A stretch of DNA of 64,000 nt from Sulfurisphaera javensis. GTDB taxonomy: Archaea; Thermoproteota; Thermoprotei_A; Sulfolobales; Sulfolobaceae. The stretch spans positions 1,735,812 to 1,799,811 of the forward strand of contig NZ_AP031322.1 of NCBI RefSeq assembly GCF_041154675.1. Reading direction: 5' to 3'. Within the stretch, counting starts at the first letter, position 1, and each line of letters begins with the position of its first letter. Below are positions 17,284-30,063 of the stretch, piece after piece. Below the pieces are notes generated by a model. The model was not told the DNA's origin. It saw nothing but the letters and a program-made list of their open reading frames with translations, and made no database searches. The translations under genes were made by a program, and so were the position numbers.

Positions 17284-18414
17284 CTACACTTTTATCAAAG
17301 GCAATGTCATACACCTTGGCCCACTTCTTTCACCACCTTCTTTAATTATCTCATTACCCTTGAAAGTTATTACTTTAATTCCAACCTCGGCTAACAGTTT
17401 GTTAGTTATCCTATTATGCTCATAAGCTATTATCGTATTCTTATCTACAACTATTATATTACTAGCTAATAACCAATGTTCACGTTCTTCAGAATAATAT
17501 TCTGCATTACCAATTGGTACGACTTTTAAATCCCTAGCTAGATAATCCTTTAACACTTCCCTTAAAGGTCTTTGATCTCTAACAGTCTCTCCACCCTTAT
17601 AAATGAAAACTTTCATCTTGTCTAAATACGACTGATAATAAATTATAACGTCTTTTGCAGGTATACCCATTACAGTATCCAAATGACCAATTCCCTTATT
17701 AGGATGAAGCTCTGGAGTTTCCAATCGAACGAGTATAGCCTCATCTAATACTCCTTCAGCCTTAAGCTTTGGCAAAACATCATTAACTCCTAGTGCACTA
17801 GATCTAGTACCAAAACCCATTAATAGTTTCCCATAACCTATAGGCATAAAATCTCCACCCTCAAAATATCCTTTCTCAGCCTTAACTACTTTCTCCGGTT
17901 TCAGTATTTTTACGTAAACCTCTGGTTCTCTTCTTCTAGACTCCCATCTCATTTTACCTTGTACATATACATTTCCCATTACCATTCCAGGATCTCTGGT
18001 GAACATTATGTTTACTAATGGTTTTACACATAAGTCTTGAGGATCACCAACAATATAATTCCTTAAAATTCCTTTTTCTTTAGCCTCTGTAACTGTTAAC
18101 CCAGAGATTAATATATCTGCTAATTCGTCTCTAGTTATAGAAGATGTATCTAATAAGCAGTCAGATACTAATAATTCTAGCAGTTCATCTTTACTTAATT
18201 TCTTTATTTCCTCCCTTAAATCTATAACCTCTGCACCAGCTTCCTTTAACTTTATTTTAAATTCATTATGCTCTCTCCTTAACTCTTCTAAGTCTGGGAT
18301 TTCAGCATATTGTAATTCATATAATGTATATGGAGTTAATCTTTCTTTTTCCTTTGAAGGTGTAGCTACAGCTACCTTTTTGAGGGGTGAGAATTCGGCT
18401 TCTAATAAGACCAT
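17284..18414 (-). CDS. arcA: Arginine deiminase
   Basis: 376 residues; converts arginine to citrulline and ammonia. The guanidino-group-modifying signatures are all present in order: MFTRDPG (residues about 136-142), YFEGGDFMPIG, the HLDTVMG block with the catalytic His, and GGERSGPRCMTLPL at the end with the nucleophilic Cys. Length is a little under the bacterial 400. Carbamoyltransferase and carbamate kinase, its usual partners, are not in the window, so here it may serve nitrogen release rather than ATP formation. Two genes downstream lies urease, and an APC permease gene reads in the same direction 61 bp upstream and may supply the arginine. Confidence 0.85.
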   Translation of the reverse strand: MVLLEAEFSPLKKVAVATPSKEKERLTPYTLYELQYAEIPDLEELRREHNEFKIKLKEAGAEVIDLREEIKKLSKDELLELLVSDCLLDTSSITRDELADILISGLTVTEAKEKGILRNYIVGDPQDLCVKPLVNIMFTRDPGMVMGNVYVQGKMRWESRRREPEVYVKILKPEKVVKAEKGYFEGGDFMPIGYGKLLMGFGTRSSALGVNDVLPKLKAEGVLDEAILVRLETPELHPNKGIGHLDTVMGIPAKDVIIYYQSYLDKMKVFIYKGGETVRDQRPLREVLKDYLARDLKVVPIGNAEYYSEEREHWLLASNIIVVDKNTIIAYEHNRITNKLLAEVGIKVITFKGNEIIKEGGERSGPRCMTLPLIKV

Positions 18415-18475
18415 AATATAATATTTGAAAAGAAAAATAAATATCTTTCGGATATTAAAGGAAGAGGAAAAAGAT

Positions 18476-20020
<1,545 letters not shown>

Positions 20021-20246
20021 ATGAGAATCTAACTTAAAACAGTATAAAAATATTCTTCATAACTATCATTGAAACTTTTCATTTTTAAAAAAGAAATTTT
20101 AAAACATGTTAAAAAGAGGAGGAAGAAAGTAGATGACAAATTATGATAACTTTTATCAATTTAAATAAAACTGATAAGACAAAAATAAAATTTGTATATC
20201 ATAATTATCAATTGAAAGAGAAGAAAGCGTTTAAATAAATAAAAAA

Positions 20247-21227
<981 letters not shown>

Positions 21228-21236
21228 ACATAACAA

Positions 21237-21567
21237 TCAATTATTGAAGTATATAAGTTTGAATTTAAATAATCGCCAGCTATAACCTATTAAGAGCTAC
21301 AAACTTTACATTTTCTCATAATAATTAAAAATGATAGATTCCATTAATGTTCATCTATTCACTCTATTCATTAAACTATGTTTAAATTCTCTTCCTTAAA
21401 TTTATCCAATTTTAATTCATTGAAAAAGTTTCATTATTAACGATTTAAAATTATCATTATATAACGTTCTTTGATCATTTTAGTATTTAAAAAAGTGAAA
21501 AGTGTTTATCATTTTACGAAAAAGATTTAAATATCAATTTACAATATTCACGTCTGTGATATGAAAA
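21237..21567. promoter_or_regulatory. Urease control region
   Basis: 330 bp, no gene. TTTAAATA at 21526-21533 is the likely TATA box of the urease operon, which puts the RNA start near 21555, only a few bases before the ATG at 21568. Just upstream, GTGAAAAGTG...CATTTTAC (about 21496-21517) is a loose palindrome that could bind a regulator. The left side holds the promoter of the metallophosphoesterase gene. Confidence 0.4.
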
Positions 21568-22227
21568 ATGTTTCTAACGCCAAGGGAACAAGAAAAATTG
21601 CTAATTTCATGGGCAGCCGAATTAGCTAGAAGAAGAAGAGCAAAAGGTTTAAAACTTAATTACCCAGAAGCAATGGCAATTATAATTGATTATATTCTAG
21701 AAAAAGCCAGAGAAGGAGCTAAAATGGAGGATATAATAAAAGGAGCTCAAGAGTTATTAACAGAAGAAGATGTAATGGAAGGAGTACCAGAATTATTAGA
21801 TATTGTTCAAGTAGAAGCAACTTTCCCGGACGGTACTAAATTAGTTACAGTAAGGAATCCGATAAAGAGTAATAAAAAAGTTCTCAACACGTACGTAATA
21901 AAAGAAGGAGAAATTGAGATAAAAGGAGACGAAATAGAACTTGAAGTAACAAACACTGGAGATAGACCAATACAAGTAGGATCTCACTTCCATTTCTTTG
22001 AAGTAAATAAAGCATTAAAGTTTGATAGGGAAAAAGCTTTTGGATATAGATTAGCGATACCAGCTGGCACAGCAGTTAGATTTGAACCTGGACAAACAAA
22101 AGTAGTTAGATTAAGGAAAATTGGAGGAGGAAGAAGAGTAGTAGGATTAAACGGTTTAACTGAAGGTTCTTTAGATCATAATAAAGATCAAGCTTTAAAA
22201 AGAGCTAAGGAGAGGGGTTTTGCTTGA
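21568..22227 (+). CDS. ureAB: Urease gamma-beta fusion subunit
   Basis: 219 residues that join the gamma and beta subunits. Residues 1-100 are gamma: [43 protein letters not shown], and [22 protein letters not shown]. Residues from about 110 are beta: [40 protein letters not shown] and the LNGLTEG-LD end. Bacteria mostly keep two genes; the fused arrangement is also known from Helicobacter. First gene of a six-gene operon; its stop overlaps the ureC start by 4 bp. An ATG at 21561 is out of frame. Confidence 0.93.
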   Translation: MFLTPREQEKLLISWAAELARRRRAKGLKLNYPEAMAIIIDYILEKAREGAKMEDIIKGAQELLTEEDVMEGVPELLDIVQVEATFPDGTKLVTVRNPIKSNKKVLNTYVIKEGEIEIKGDEIELEVTNTGDRPIQVGSHFHFFEVNKALKFDREKAFGYRLAIPAGTAVRFEPGQTKVVRLRKIGGGRRVVGLNGLTEGSLDHNKDQALKRAKERGFA

Positions 22228-23897
22228 AAATATCTAGGGAAAGGTATTTTGAACTTTATGGACCAACCGAAGGAGATAAGGTAAGACTAGGAGATACAAA
22301 CTTATACATAACAATAGAGAAGGATTTGATAGCTAAAGGTGATGAATTAGTTTTTGGTGCTGGAAAAACAGCTAGAGATGGTTTAGGACTATTACCAAAT
22401 GTGAAAGAAGAAGAAGCAATGGATGTAATTATAACCAATGTAATTATCTTAGACCCTCTCTTAGGGGTAATTAAAGCTGATATTGGTATAAAAGATAGTA
22501 TAATCGTTGGAATAGGACACGGAGGAAATCCATTTACTATGGATGGGGTGGATTTTGTTTTAGGCTCTTCTACAGAGGTTATTTCTGGAGAGGGATTAAT
22601 AGCAACACCAGGATTTATAGATACTCACATACACTGGGTTGCACCACAACAAATTTTTGACGCCTTATCAGCTGGATTCACAACTTTAATTGGAGGTGGT
22701 ACTGGGCCAGCCGAAGGAACAAAAGCTGTTACAGCAACTCCGGGTAGTTGGAATTTAAAAATAGTTGCTGAAGGTCTAGATCCATTCCCGGTTAACTTTG
22801 CGTTAACAGCTAAGGCATCATCAAGTAGGATTACAATGGAGGAAGTAGTAAGGAATGGTGCCTCTGGATTTAAAATCCATGAAGATTGGGGTGCTATGCC
22901 AAGAGTAATAGATGAGACCTTGACAGTTGCTGATGAGTATGATGTACAAGTAACTATACATACTGATACTGCAAATGAAAGTGGTTATTTAGAAGATACA
23001 TTAAATGCAATTAACGGCAGGACTATTCATGCCTATCATGTAGAAGGAGCTGGTGGTGGTCACGCCCCAGACATAATAAGAATATGTGCTGAGCCAAACG
23101 TTTTACCTTCATCGACTAATCCAACTAAACCTTATACAATTCACACTTATGAAGAACATTTAGAAATGTTAATGGCAGTTCATCATTTAAATCCCAAAGT
23201 GCCAGAGGATGTTGCTTATGCTGAGTCAAGAATAAGGGAAGAGACTATGATGGCTGAAGATTACTTGCATGATTTAGGAGCAATAAGTATGATGTCTTCA
23301 GACTCTCAAGCTATGGGAAGAGTTGGTGAAACTGGAATCAGGACATTTCAGCTTGCTCATAAAATGAAGGATTTAGGATTAATTCAAATGAGTGATAATG
23401 AAAGAGTCTTGCGCTATTTAGCTAAAATAACAATAAACCCAGCGATAACTCAAGGGATATCAGATTACGTTGGAACATTAGCCCCAGGTCATATTGCTGA
23501 TATTGTATTGTGGGATCCAAGATTTTTCCCTGTAAAGCCTTACATGGTAATAAAAGGAGGGGCAATAGCTTGGGCATTGATGGGAGAAACTAACGCTTCA
23601 ATAGCTTATGCACAACCAGTAGTTTACAAACCAATGTTTGGTTACTATTCAGCTAAAGAAGTTTCCTTCTTCTTCTCAGCAAAAGATGGAGTTGAGTCAT
23701 TATCAAAAGTAGTTAAAAGGAGAGTTTTACCAGTTAAGAATACTAGACACCTCACTAAGAAAGATATGAAGTATAATGATGCTTTACCAAAAATTGAAGT
23801 TAACCCAGACACATATGAAGTTAAAATAAATGGAATAGTACCTAAAGTTCCACCTTCTAAATCGCTTCCTTTAACACAGTTATACTTCATGTTTTAG
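22224..23897 (+). CDS. ureC: Urease alpha (catalytic) subunit, lacking the flap cysteine
   Basis: 557 residues; hydrolyses urea to ammonia and carbamate at a two-nickel centre. Nickel ligands are in place: H135/H137 (DTHIHW), carbamylated K217 (GFKIHEDWG), H246 (TIHTDT), H272 ([14 protein letters not shown]) and D360 ([11 protein letters not shown]). H320 of the mobile flap is kept, but residue 319, Cys in nearly all ureases, is Val (MLMAVHHLN). The start is TTG at 22224, preceded by the SD-like GGAGAGG inside ureAB. The C-terminal residues are ...[10 protein letters not shown], a usual end for the family. Confidence 0.94.
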   Translation: MKISRERYFELYGPTEGDKVRLGDTNLYITIEKDLIAKGDELVFGAGKTARDGLGLLPNVKEEEAMDVIITNVIILDPLLGVIKADIGIKDSIIVGIGHGGNPFTMDGVDFVLGSSTEVISGEGLIATPGFIDTHIHWVAPQQIFDALSAGFTTLIGGGTGPAEGTKAVTATPGSWNLKIVAEGLDPFPVNFALTAKASSSRITMEEVVRNGASGFKIHEDWGAMPRVIDETLTVADEYDVQVTIHTDTANESGYLEDTLNAINGRTIHAYHVEGAGGGHAPDIIRICAEPNVLPSSTNPTKPYTIHTYEEHLEMLMAVHHLNPKVPEDVAYAESRIREETMMAEDYLHDLGAISMMSSDSQAMGRVGETGIRTFQLAHKMKDLGLIQMSDNERVLRYLAKITINPAITQGISDYVGTLAPGHIADIVLWDPRFFPVKPYMVIKGGAIAWALMGETNASIAYAQPVVYKPMFGYYSAKEVSFFFSAKDGVESLSKVVKRRVLPVKNTRHLTKKDMKYNDALPKIEVNPDTYEVKINGIVPKVPPSKSLPLTQLYFMF

Positions 23898-23908
23898 GTG
23901 AGATAAAA

Positions 23909-24388
23909 ATGCAATTAGTAAAGAAATTAGGAAAAGAGGAAGAAGTAAAGGAGATAATTGAAAAAGCTAAAAAGATGGGAGTATTTAGAATAGTTGAAGT
24001 TAGTAATGAATGTTTAGAAAAACAAAGGTGTAGGGGTAAAAGTGATAAAGGTGAAGAAGTAATAATAAATATGAAAGGTGTTTTAATTTCGGATGGAGAT
24101 GTATTTCAGGCAGATAACGGTTATATTGTACTTCTTAAAGAAAGAGAAGAAAAAACATTAGAGTTTGAAATTAACGATTACACTTCATTTCTCCTAGGTT
24201 ATATTATAGGTAATTATCATATGAAAGTAATGGTTAAAGGAAATAAGGTTTATATACTGGCTGAGTTAGGAGAAGAGTACTTGACACAAAGGTTTAAGAA
24301 CTTTAATCCAGTTGTGAAAAGAGTTAAGTTTAATCCAAATGTTGAAATGCCAGTACAACCTGTGGTGATAGATTTTGCTAACACCTAA
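23909..24388 (+). CDS. ureE: Urease accessory protein UreE (nickel chaperone)
   Basis: 159 residues. The N-terminal half has the peptide-binding-like fold text (RCRGKSDKGEEVIINMKGVLISDGD), the C-terminal half the metal domain with the single conserved His in NYHMKVMVKG. There is no His-rich tail, unlike Klebsiella UreE, so it would deliver rather than store nickel. AGGTGAG lies 6 bp before the ATG. The gene overlaps ureF by 14 bp. Confidence 0.85.
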   Translation: MQLVKKLGKEEEVKEIIEKAKKMGVFRIVEVSNECLEKQRCRGKSDKGEEVIINMKGVLISDGDVFQADNGYIVLLKEREEKTLEFEINDYTSFLLGYIIGNYHMKVMVKGNKVYILAELGEEYLTQRFKNFNPVVKRVKFNPNVEMPVQPVVIDFANT

Positions 24389-24971
24389 AATTTTCCAAAT
24401 ATTTGACAGTGCCTTACCTATAGGTTCATTTAATTACTCTTACGGAGTTGAAGAAGCTTACATGAGAGGGTTTGAAATTAAATCATTTATTAAAGATATC
24501 TTCTTTAACGTTATATTAAAAGGTGATGTTGCAATAATAGACCTTGCCTATGAGAAACCAGAGGAAGCTGATGAAATAGTTTATGCCTCAAAATTACCTA
24601 AAGAGTTAAAAGAGGCTAGTATAAACATGGGGATCTCGTTAGCCAGATTAGAATTATGTGATGATGATTACATAGAAAAAGTTAACAGAGGGGAAGGGAT
24701 AGGAACTTATCCAGTAATAATAGCTAGATGTTGCAAGGCTTTAGGGATTAAAGCTGAAGATTGCAAAGCTGGATTAGCATATGCAGAACTTTCCCAATTA
24801 GTTTTTAGTGCTGTAAGGTTAAGGGCAATTGACTTTATTGAAGGACAAAAACTCATTTCTGAAATCTTATCTGAATATAAAGATGAGAAAGATTTTTCTC
24901 CCTTTAGCCCAATCTTGGATATACTTTCCAAACTTCATGAAGAAAGGGAGCCAAAGGTGTTCATGTCATGA
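24375..24971 (+). CDS. ureF: Urease accessory protein UreF
   Basis: 198 residues starting at a TTG inside ureE; this start puts the hallmark [18 protein letters not shown] right at the N-terminus, as in other UreF. Other family parts are [20 protein letters not shown] and [15 protein letters not shown]. UreF acts as the adaptor and GTPase regulator in the UreD-F-G maturation complex. It overlaps ureG by 4 bp. Confidence 0.88.
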   Translation: MLTPKIFQIFDSALPIGSFNYSYGVEEAYMRGFEIKSFIKDIFFNVILKGDVAIIDLAYEKPEEADEIVYASKLPKELKEASINMGISLARLELCDDDYIEKVNRGEGIGTYPVIIARCCKALGIKAEDCKAGLAYAELSQLVFSAVRLRAIDFIEGQKLISEILSEYKDEKDFSPFSPILDILSKLHEEREPKVFMS

Positions 24972-25597
24972 TCAGGATCGGAGTTTTAGGTCCAGTTGGA
25001 TCTGGTAAAACCACATTAATAGAATTTTTAACAGAATATTTAGTGAGGAAGGAGGGATTATCAGTAGGAATAATAACCAATGATGTAGTTTCCTCTCACG
25101 ATGCGCTAAGAATATATCAAAACTTAGTTTTAAAACAAAGACTTATCCCTAAAGAAAACGTTATAGGAATTGTTACTGGTGGTTGTCCTCATACTGCAAT
25201 AAGAGAAGATCCCTCAACAAACTTAAGGGCATTAGAGACTTTAATGAAGAGGACCAGTCTTGACGTTGTGTTTATAGAAAGTGGAGGAGATAACGTTATG
25301 TCAACTTTCAGTCCTTTGTTGGCAGATTATACAATCTTCGTCTTAGACACTGCGGCAGGAGATAAATATCCTGGAAAGGGAGGTTTAGGAATACAAGAAA
25401 GTGACTTATTAGTAATAAATAAGATAGATTTAGCTCCATTCGTAGGTGCAGATCTAGAGAAAATGAAAAAGGATGCTGAAAAGATAAGGAAAGATAAGCC
25501 TACAGTATTTGTGAGCCTAAAGACCGGTGATGGTTTAGACGATCTAATAAAAATCATAAGGAGTGAATTAGAGCTTGAGGGGCTTATTAGAAGTTAA
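24968..25597 (+). CDS. ureG: Urease accessory GTPase UreG
   Basis: 209 residues; SIMIBI-class GTPase that powers nickel insertion. Motifs: P-loop [12 protein letters not shown] (residues 8-19), [11 protein letters not shown], the Cys-Pro-His nickel site [20 protein letters not shown], and the base-recognition NKIDLAP. Length is standard. AAGGTGTTC precedes the ATG. Its last 23 bases overlap the start of ureD. Confidence 0.93.
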   Translation: MIRIGVLGPVGSGKTTLIEFLTEYLVRKEGLSVGIITNDVVSSHDALRIYQNLVLKQRLIPKENVIGIVTGGCPHTAIREDPSTNLRALETLMKRTSLDVVFIESGGDNVMSTFSPLLADYTIFVLDTAAGDKYPGKGGLGIQESDLLVINKIDLAPFVGADLEKMKKDAEKIRKDKPTVFVSLKTGDGLDDLIKIIRSELELEGLIRS

Positions 25598-26171
25598 AGG
25601 AGAGATTATAAGAAGGAAAGGTCCATTATCTTATCTTGAAACTAATGGGATTGGAATAATTACAAACCCTTCAGAAGTTTTAGCAAACGATGACGAAATA
25701 GAGATACTCATTGAAAAGGAGAGTGCAAAAATAACTGACCAAGCTTACACAAAAATTCTTTCTAAGAGTAACGTAAAGATAAATATTAAAATCTCTTCTC
25801 AAATCCTCTTTTACTTTCCTCACCCTGTAATCTTTTATGATAAAGCAAAAGCTAATATTTTAACTGAAATTGAAATTAGTAAACATGGTAAAATAGTTGA
25901 AGCTTACGTTTTGGGAAGAAAGTTTCATAAAGAGACTTTCAAAGATGGAGAAATAACTTCAGTTACAAAGATTTATTACAAAGGAAAATTGTTAATATAC
26001 GACGTTTTTAAAGTGATAAACGAAAATTATAAAAGCAAAAACATTATGGGAAGTGAAGCTTTATTAACAGTTTACGAAATAAAGGATGGAGAATACGATT
26101 TTCAAAGATATAGTACTACTACGGAAAAAATAGATACCTTATGGAGGAGTCTTACTGGTATCTGGTTTTGA
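25575..26171 (+). CDS. ureD: Urease accessory protein UreD (UreH), short form
   Basis: 198 residues from a TTG at 25575. It is the scaffold that binds apo-urease and channels nickel. Recognisable UreD parts: [39 protein letters not shown], and [10 protein letters not shown]. Bacterial UreD has about 260-280 residues; this archaeal copy is shorter mainly in the second half and is the last gene of the operon. Sequence conservation is low, so the call leans on position. Confidence 0.8.
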   Translation: MRGLLEVKGEIIRRKGPLSYLETNGIGIITNPSEVLANDDEIEILIEKESAKITDQAYTKILSKSNVKINIKISSQILFYFPHPVIFYDKAKANILTEIEISKHGKIVEAYVLGRKFHKETFKDGEITSVTKIYYKGKLLIYDVFKVINENYKSKNIMGSEALLTVYEIKDGEYDFQRYSTTTEKIDTLWRSLTGIWF

Positions 26172-26618
26172 TTACCATTTAGAATAATATAGCCATTTTC
26201 CATTAAAAGTCAAAACCATTCTTGGATAGTTATTTTCTATCACCTTGTCAACAAATATCTTCACATCTATCATGCTCATTATTCCGTCTCCGAAAATCTC
26301 GTGTGCGACATCTTTTATAACTGGACCATAAAGTAGTACTCCTTCATAAAGTCTATAAATAAAAGGGTCAGTTGGTGGCCATGGTTGTGCTGGAGTCCTC
26401 ATAGGGGCATCTAATAATACTGGTTTCATTTCTTTAGGTAAATCCAGTAAACTAATTATTTTTTCTGCCTCCTCTTCTGTTGCTTGAGCATAGCCGTAAA
26501 GTAACATTGCTGAATATACTTTATCCCTTCCTAAATATTTCCCTATCTCCTCCCATGTTAACCCTTTTTCCCTTTTCTTCTTTAAAGCTATTTCCCTTAA
26601 TTCTTTCTTATCTATCAT
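26172..26618 (-). CDS. cynS: Cyanase (cyanate hydratase)
   Basis: 148 residues; converts cyanate and bicarbonate to ammonia and CO2 by way of carbamate. The catalytic triad of the family is present at R89 and E92 (DPFIYRLYEGVLLYG) and S115 (FGDGIMSMIDVK). The N-terminal helical domain (TWEEIGKYLGRDKVYSAMLLYGYAQ) fits. It lies tail to tail with ureD. Urea is in equilibrium with cyanate at high temperature, so a cyanase beside urease makes sense both as detoxification and as nitrogen supply. An ATATAAAC box lies about 26 bp before the ATG. Confidence 0.93.
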   Translation of the reverse strand: MIDKKELREIALKKKREKGLTWEEIGKYLGRDKVYSAMLLYGYAQATEEEAEKIISLLDLPKEMKPVLLDAPMRTPAQPWPPTDPFIYRLYEGVLLYGPVIKDVAHEIFGDGIMSMIDVKIFVDKVIENNYPRMVLTFNGKWLYYSKW

Positions 26619-26665
26619 TTAGATATAAATCGAGAAGGAAATATATAAACCTTTAACTAATCACG

Positions 26666-27118
26666 TTAAAAAATAACTATGTTGGGAGACTCCTTTATTA
26701 TCTTAACTACGACTTGCGTAGATGTCCTTTCAACTTCTGGTATACTCATAACTTTCTCTAGAAATTTTTCCATAAATTCTTCTCTATTTTTATACCTAGC
26801 CATGACTATAAAATCGTTCTCTCCTAAGACAAAATAAACTCCCCAAACTCCCGGAATTTGAGCTAACTTATTACCTAATTCAACATGATAATTTTTTCCA
26901 TACTTCGCTTTTACAGAAGATATAATTATATAGTCTAAGTTTAGAGAAGCTGGATCTATATGAGCATAATAACCCTTTATAATCCCTTCTCTTTCCATTT
27001 TCTTTATCCTATAAGCAACAGTAGATTTTGGAATTTTTAACTCTCTAGCTATTTCATCCAATGAATATTTTGCATCTGTTTGAAGTATCTTTAAAATCTT
27101 AAGATCAAACTCATCCAT
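26666..27118 (-). CDS. Lrp/AsnC-family transcription regulator
   Basis: 150 residues. The N-terminal helix-turn-helix reads DLKILKILQTDAKYSLDEIARELKIPKSTVAYRIKKMEREGIIKGYYA in pieces typical of Lrp (residues 4-52), followed by the RAM domain (GVWGVYFVLGENDFIVMARYKNREEF). Such proteins bind amino acids and regulate amino acid and nitrogen metabolism. It is the only classical nitrogen-type regulator in the island and lies in line with cyanase, 47 bp upstream, so control of the surrounding genes is likely but unproven. Confidence 0.9.
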   Translation of the reverse strand: MDEFDLKILKILQTDAKYSLDEIARELKIPKSTVAYRIKKMEREGIIKGYYAHIDPASLNLDYIIISSVKAKYGKNYHVELGNKLAQIPGVWGVYFVLGENDFIVMARYKNREEFMEKFLEKVMSIPEVERTSTQVVVKIIKESPNIVIF

Positions 27119-27225
27119 AAGTTATATATAACAAACAATATTATAAGCCTTAACTTAAACATTATCCAAGATCTTTAATAGATTATAATAAAAAGTCATA
27201 ATTTGTCCATATTAAAAATAGTACA

Positions 27226-27398
27226 ATGATTAACTTAAACGGTAAAATACCAGCTCCTATGATTTTAAAATAGCCTCTTTAAACTTGAGACTTAAAGTAA
27301 AAATTGTTAAACTAGCTGAAAAGAAGGATTTCTTATTCTTAAATACTATAAAGGAGAAGGAAAAGATAAGTATGTTTTTCGAAGAATCGAAGATTTAG
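27226..27398 (+). pseudogene. Possible small gene remnant, unrecognised
   Basis: ATG at 27226 opens MINLNGKIPAPMILK and stops; one base shifted, the text goes on KIASLNLRLKVKIVKLAEKK then DFLFLNTIKEKEKISMFFEE and SKI, stop at 27398. The composition is protein-like but nothing is recognised. The 350-bp gap between the Lrp gene and the MFS gene holds nothing else. Confidence 0.25.
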
Positions 27399-27468
27399 TT
27401 TAATAATTGCAGTTAAGAATCTTAGGATGAACTTTCTTAATTTATATTGAAGAAAAAAGCTAATAATA

Positions 27469-28710
27469 TTATTTGCTAATTATTTTCCTTTCCTTAACGT
27501 TAATCAATCCTATAAATGTGATAATTATCGTTACTATTGCAAAAACAGGATATAACACATAACTTATTGAGCCTAAAAAGTCAGAAACGTAACTAGCTGG
27601 ACCACCAATAAAAGAATTACCGAACTGGTAACCAGAAGAGGAACCGGAGTACCTTACCTTTGTAGGAAACATTTCAGATAATAATGAAGCTAAAGGAGAA
27701 TAGCCTAAACCATGAGCAACACCATAAGAAGCTATTAACCAAATTATAGCATCAGATTTTATGTAAAATGAGGGATAAAGTAAAACTAAGCCTAAGAGAT
27801 TAGACACAAAGAGAAGAAGTTTAATACTCAAAAAGTCAGAAAGATAGCCACCAATAAATACAAACACTAAATCAAAGAACCCCATTAATATTGTTGCTAA
27901 AAACCCTTGCTGTGGCGTTATTACATTATGCTCTTCCATGACACTTGGGACTAAAATCGCACCAACATAGAATATAGTTCCCAGAGAACCAGCAAAAAAT
28001 GTTCCTAAAATAACTTCTTTCCAATATGATTTAAATAGGTCTTTTGCGGGAAATTTCGAAATTTCGTTCCTTTTTAAAGCTTCTTGAAATTCTTTAGTCT
28101 CTTCAATTTTAAATCTAATGAATAGACCAACAGCAGTCATAAGAAATGATAAGAGAAATGGAATCCTCCAACCAACAGAATACATAAACGATGTTGTAGT
28201 TAAAGAAGAAATTATCAAAAAGACTAAACTACCTAATATTAAACCAATTCCAACAGTCGACTGAACGAAACTTACCCAAATCCTCTTTTCAGTATTTTCA
28301 GTAATTAAAAGTACTGCTCCTCCCCACTCTCCACCTAAACCAAAACCCAAAATTAGTCTTAAAATAACTAATAAAATAACAGTTACTATACCTAATTGAG
28401 CATAAGTAGGTAAAACACCAACTAGTCCAGATGAAATTCCAGATGCTAAAAGTGTAAATAGTAACATTGTCTTTCTTCCAATTTTATCGCCATAGTGACC
28501 AAAAACTAATGCACCTACTGGTCTAGTTACGAAACCTAATGCAAAAACTAAGAATGTATTTAATAAAGCTATAGTCTTATTGGTTGACGGAAAAAGTTCA
28601 GATGCAATGTAAATACTGCCAGTACCAAAAATGAAAATATCATACCATTCAATTATTGTCCCAATCATTGAAGCAAAAACTACTCCTCTTCTCATAACAT
28701 AAAATATCAA
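27469..28710 (-). CDS. MFS carrier, metabolite:proton symporter type (ProP/ShiA-like)
   Basis: 413 residues (a start at the ATG of MRRGVVFASMIGT, 28695, is equally likely). Twelve helices with the MHS-family marks: GTIIEWYDIFIFGTGSIYIA at the start, FGHYGDKIGRKTMLLFTLL between helices 2 and 3, RLILGFGLGGEWGGAVLLI and LFPTKVRYSGSSSGYQFG-like text (MFPTKVRYSG) before the last bundle. It follows the class III aminotransferase gene after 9 bp, so it probably imports that enzyme's substrate or exports its product, an amine or organic acid. Confidence 0.85.
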   Translation of the reverse strand: MIFYVMRRGVVFASMIGTIIEWYDIFIFGTGSIYIASELFPSTNKTIALLNTFLVFALGFVTRPVGALVFGHYGDKIGRKTMLLFTLLASGISSGLVGVLPTYAQLGIVTVILLVILRLILGFGLGGEWGGAVLLITENTEKRIWVSFVQSTVGIGLILGSLVFLIISSLTTTSFMYSVGWRIPFLLSFLMTAVGLFIRFKIEETKEFQEALKRNEISKFPAKDLFKSYWKEVILGTFFAGSLGTIFYVGAILVPSVMEEHNVITPQQGFLATILMGFFDLVFVFIGGYLSDFLSIKLLLFVSNLLGLVLLYPSFYIKSDAIIWLIASYGVAHGLGYSPLASLLSEMFPTKVRYSGSSSGYQFGNSFIGGPASYVSDFLGSISYVLYPVFAIVTIIITFIGLINVKERKIISK

Positions 28711-28719
28711 TAAAACTTT

Positions 28720-30045
28720 TTAAACGTTATTTAATATGTCTTTCAATATCTCTATTCCAGTAAACAATAATTTTTCTGGGATCGTTAATGGTGGCATTAA
28801 TCTAATTACATTGTCCCACCTACCAGCCTTATAAACTAATAAACCTCTCTTCAAACTCTCCTCAATAGCCTTTTTGACACCCTCACTTAAGGGGTCCTTA
28901 TTGCCCTTTACTAACTCAATACCAATCATAAAACCTAAACCCCTAATATCACCAACATGAGGATTGCTGATTTCCTCTTTCAACTCACTCAACACCTTCT
29001 CACCCAACCTTTGAACCCTTGAAAGAATATCAAACCTCTCAATGAATTCTAAAGTAGCTAAACCAGCTGCTAAACCTAAAGGATTACCCCTATAAGTTCC
29101 TAAATGAAAACCAATTGGTAGTTTATCAAAATCCTCCCTATAGGCAACCATTGATAATGGAATTCCCTCACCAATAGATTTGGAAATACAGACAATATCT
29201 GGAGTTATGCCTTCCCATTGATAAGCCCACATTTTCCCTGTCCTACCAACACCAGTCTGAACCTCGTCAACGATAAGAGGAATAGAATACTTATCAGCAA
29301 TTTCCCTTAAGCCTTTAAGAAAACCTCTCGGTGGAATAACATAACCGCCCTCACCTTGGACGGGCTCTACTAATATACCAGCTACCTCACCACCTAAATA
29401 GGCTGGGTTTGATATTGCATAATCAATTAGAGAGAGTATATCATTAACGCAATCCTTAAAGGGACATCTGTAAGGATAAGGATAAGGAAATTTTGCGACA
29501 AAGGAATCGAAAATTGGATTAAATTCCTTAAACCTATTAGCACCAGTAAAACCTAAAGTGCCAGAAGTTATACCATGATAAGAGCCTTCAAAAGCTATTA
29601 TAACTTTCCTCTTAGTAACCCACCTAGCTATCTTAACACCAGCTTCAACAGCATCAGCACCTGTAGTAGTAAAGAGAAGTTTTGCTTTAAACCCAAGTGT
29701 TGAGAGAAGTTTTTTAGCAAACATAACTCTAATTTCTGTAGGTATTTCAAGAGTATGCCAAACCTTATTTAGTTGCGTCTCTACATATTTCTTTATATAG
29801 GGATTATTATGACCAAGATTAACTACGGATATTCCAGTAACCATATCAATATAAACATTGCCATCAACATCAACTATTGTTGATCCCTGAGCTTTATCAA
29901 TCGCTATTTTAAAATATTTAGGATAGTTTAGTGCTGATGTTTCGTACACTTCTTGTTGTTTTAAAATTGCTAATGATTTTGGGCCTGGAGGTGTAATTAA
30001 GATCTTAGGAGCATCTAATATACTGCCATCTAAATTATCTTCCAT
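28720..30045 (-). CDS. Class III PLP aminotransferase (4-aminobutyrate/ornithine type)
   Basis: 441 residues. Landmarks: [20 protein letters not shown], the PLP phosphate site TTTGADAVEAGVKIAR, FEGSYHGITSGTLGFTG, IVDEVQTGVGRTG with the PLP-binding Asp, and the Schiff-base lysine in CISKSIGEGIPLS. Text is closest in feel to GABA transaminases. Likely moves an amino group from an omega-amino acid (GABA, beta-alanine, ornithine) to a keto acid. In one operon with a downstream MFS carrier; a 34-codon membrane peptide gene lies just upstream. Confidence 0.85.
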   Translation of the reverse strand: MEDNLDGSILDAPKILITPPGPKSLAILKQQEVYETSALNYPKYFKIAIDKAQGSTIVDVDGNVYIDMVTGISVVNLGHNNPYIKKYVETQLNKVWHTLEIPTEIRVMFAKKLLSTLGFKAKLLFTTTGADAVEAGVKIARWVTKRKVIIAFEGSYHGITSGTLGFTGANRFKEFNPIFDSFVAKFPYPYPYRCPFKDCVNDILSLIDYAISNPAYLGGEVAGILVEPVQGEGGYVIPPRGFLKGLREIADKYSIPLIVDEVQTGVGRTGKMWAYQWEGITPDIVCISKSIGEGIPLSMVAYREDFDKLPIGFHLGTYRGNPLGLAAGLATLEFIERFDILSRVQRLGEKVLSELKEEISNPHVGDIRGLGFMIGIELVKGNKDPLSEGVKKAIEESLKRGLLVYKAGRWDNVIRLMPPLTIPEKLLFTGIEILKDILNNV

Positions 30046-30063
30046 AATTTGATGTATTTCTTA

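Noticed and set aside
21237-21567. Possible riboswitch upstream of urease
   Set aside because: The TATA box places the RNA start within about 15 bases of the ATG, so there is no room for an RNA leader.
28720-30045. Aminotransferase as the arginine/lysine biosynthesis enzyme ArgD/LysJ
   Set aside because: No biosynthesis genes are near; the operon with an MFS carrier and the length of 441 residues fit a catabolic GABA-type enzyme better.
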